DNA of 64,000 nucleotides from NCBI GenBank assembly GCA_013396655.1, contig WBMV01006289.1, positions 2,373,160-2,437,159 on the forward strand. Reading direction: 5' to 3'. This document shows positions 63,236-64,000 of the stretch, piece by piece. Every line of letters begins with the position of its first letter. Positions within the stretch are counted from its first letter, which is position 1. The notes below the pieces were generated by a model. That model did not search any database. It saw only the letters and a program-made list of their open reading frames with translations, and was not told the origin of the DNA. Source of the DNA: Campylorhamphus procurvoides. Lineage: Eukaryota > Chordata > Aves > Passeriformes > Dendrocolaptidae. The translations under genes and the position numbers were made by a program.

Positions 63236-64000
63236 AAAAGTGCTCATACTTTTTCAACATCAGTAAACTTCTACAAAGCTTTTGTGAGCTTTAATATAAC
63301 CACAGAACAGTGGAAGTTTACACCGTATCTGAAGTTTGTATACTATCTCTCAGGTTCAAGTGATATTCTGGAAACCCTCAAGCTTTCTCCAGAAAGTTGA
63401 CTCGGGTTTCTCATGCATAAGCATTTTTCCAAACTGCCTTACAGTAAATTTTTTGGTCACTGAAGTTTTTTTGTCCACCATGACTAATATTATGTAGGTT
63501 ATTTTTTTTTCTTCCCTGTCTAAGCCTATTCATTTCATCTTTGAACCAAGATGCAATTTTTTTTCAAAAGCAGTAGAGGCTGGCAATGTCAGTTAAGACT
63601 ATAAGAGCAGCCAGAATGAGATCAGGCGAATAATATAATAAATAAATTTGGTCATAGACTTTTATGACTAAAAAAAAAAAAAGGCATTATCTTTATATGG
63701 AAAGGTTCTTCACTACCACTACATTAAGAACAAAATTGGTTTATTCTTGTGTTCTCTCTTTTCTCCTTAAGGCTTTATTATTATAATTTTATTCTCTGAC
63801 ACCTAAATTTAGTTTTGAATCAAGTACAGTAGCTCAATAGAACACCACACATTAAGATCCACATTGAATTTCACATGACAGGCTTTACATTTGCTGAAGG
63901 CTTGGGGGCTATAGTTTTAACAGTCATCTCACATTTTGGTTGAACACAGTTTGATGCACGTCTATGAAATTTGTGTTTTGCTCACACAGGGGATGATTCA
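63236..64000. other. AT-rich non-coding stretch to the window end
   Basis: This contains a poly-A run of 13 (63670-63682). No gene or element is recognised. Confidence 0.5.

Noticed and set aside
63015..63266. Overlapping 83- and 75-codon frames on both strands
   Set aside because: They lie inside the CR1 3' fragment and are element remnants, not host genes.
1..64000. Prokaryotic systems such as CRISPR arrays, operons, phage or insertion sequences
   Set aside because: The window shows no regularly spaced repeats, no long adjacent ORFs and no ribosome binding sites, while vertebrate LINE and SINE relics are present throughout.

Overview
This looks like AT-rich vertebrate nuclear DNA, most likely from a bird or another sauropsid. 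The basis is several degraded LINE fragments of the CR1 type. Their 3' ends carry the diagnostic run 'ttggactngatgatct...ccttccaaccc...attctgtgat', at about 39.73, 55.17, 55.35 and 63.0 kb. There are also older LINE, MIR-type SINE and amniote-wide repeat relics. No L1 or Alu is evident. There are no bacterial-style operons, ribosome binding sites, CRISPR arrays, phage genes or IS elements, and no tRNA or rRNA gene was recognised. Open frames are short, mostly 60-150 codons, overlap on both strands and do not resemble protein families I know. I therefore read the window as intergenic or intronic, with no confidently identified protein-coding gene.

Layout. 1-9.4 kb is featureless apart from a 25-bp tandem duplication and an A-rich run. 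9.4-13.3 kb has an old repeat relic and a MIR-type SINE. 14.0-15.4 kb is the strongest unexplained block: G/C-rich, with CpGs, a G-quadruplex motif, a CRE-like site and a homeobox/MEIS/E-box cluster, so it could be a regulatory region or alternative promoter. 15.4-35 kb is mostly AT-rich with low-complexity tracts, a minus-strand LINE relic (17.3 kb), an ancient repeat relic (22.6 kb), a coding-like CAG-rich patch (23.4-23.7 kb), a plus-strand L3/CR1-like relic (25.6 kb), a 24-bp palindrome (29.15 kb) and the best exon candidate. That candidate, at 33.17-33.42 kb, is an 85-residue terminal-exon-like frame with one predicted membrane span.

35.4-37.5 kb reads like a cluster of conserved non-coding elements, by motif content only. 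39.7-40.0 kb is a CR1 tail followed by a GC-rich patch. 40-54 kb is largely featureless, with small hairpins and T-rich runs. 54.2-57 kb holds a poly-A/CA-rich tract, two CR1 tails and a C14/A10 homopolymer junction. 59.86-60.16 kb is an exon-like block between good splice-site matches. The window ends with the most complete CR1 fragment (63.0-63.24 kb).

No pathway or gene partnership can be deduced. Repeat and motif calls come from reading by eye against remembered consensus sequences. No alignment was run, and boundaries are approximate.
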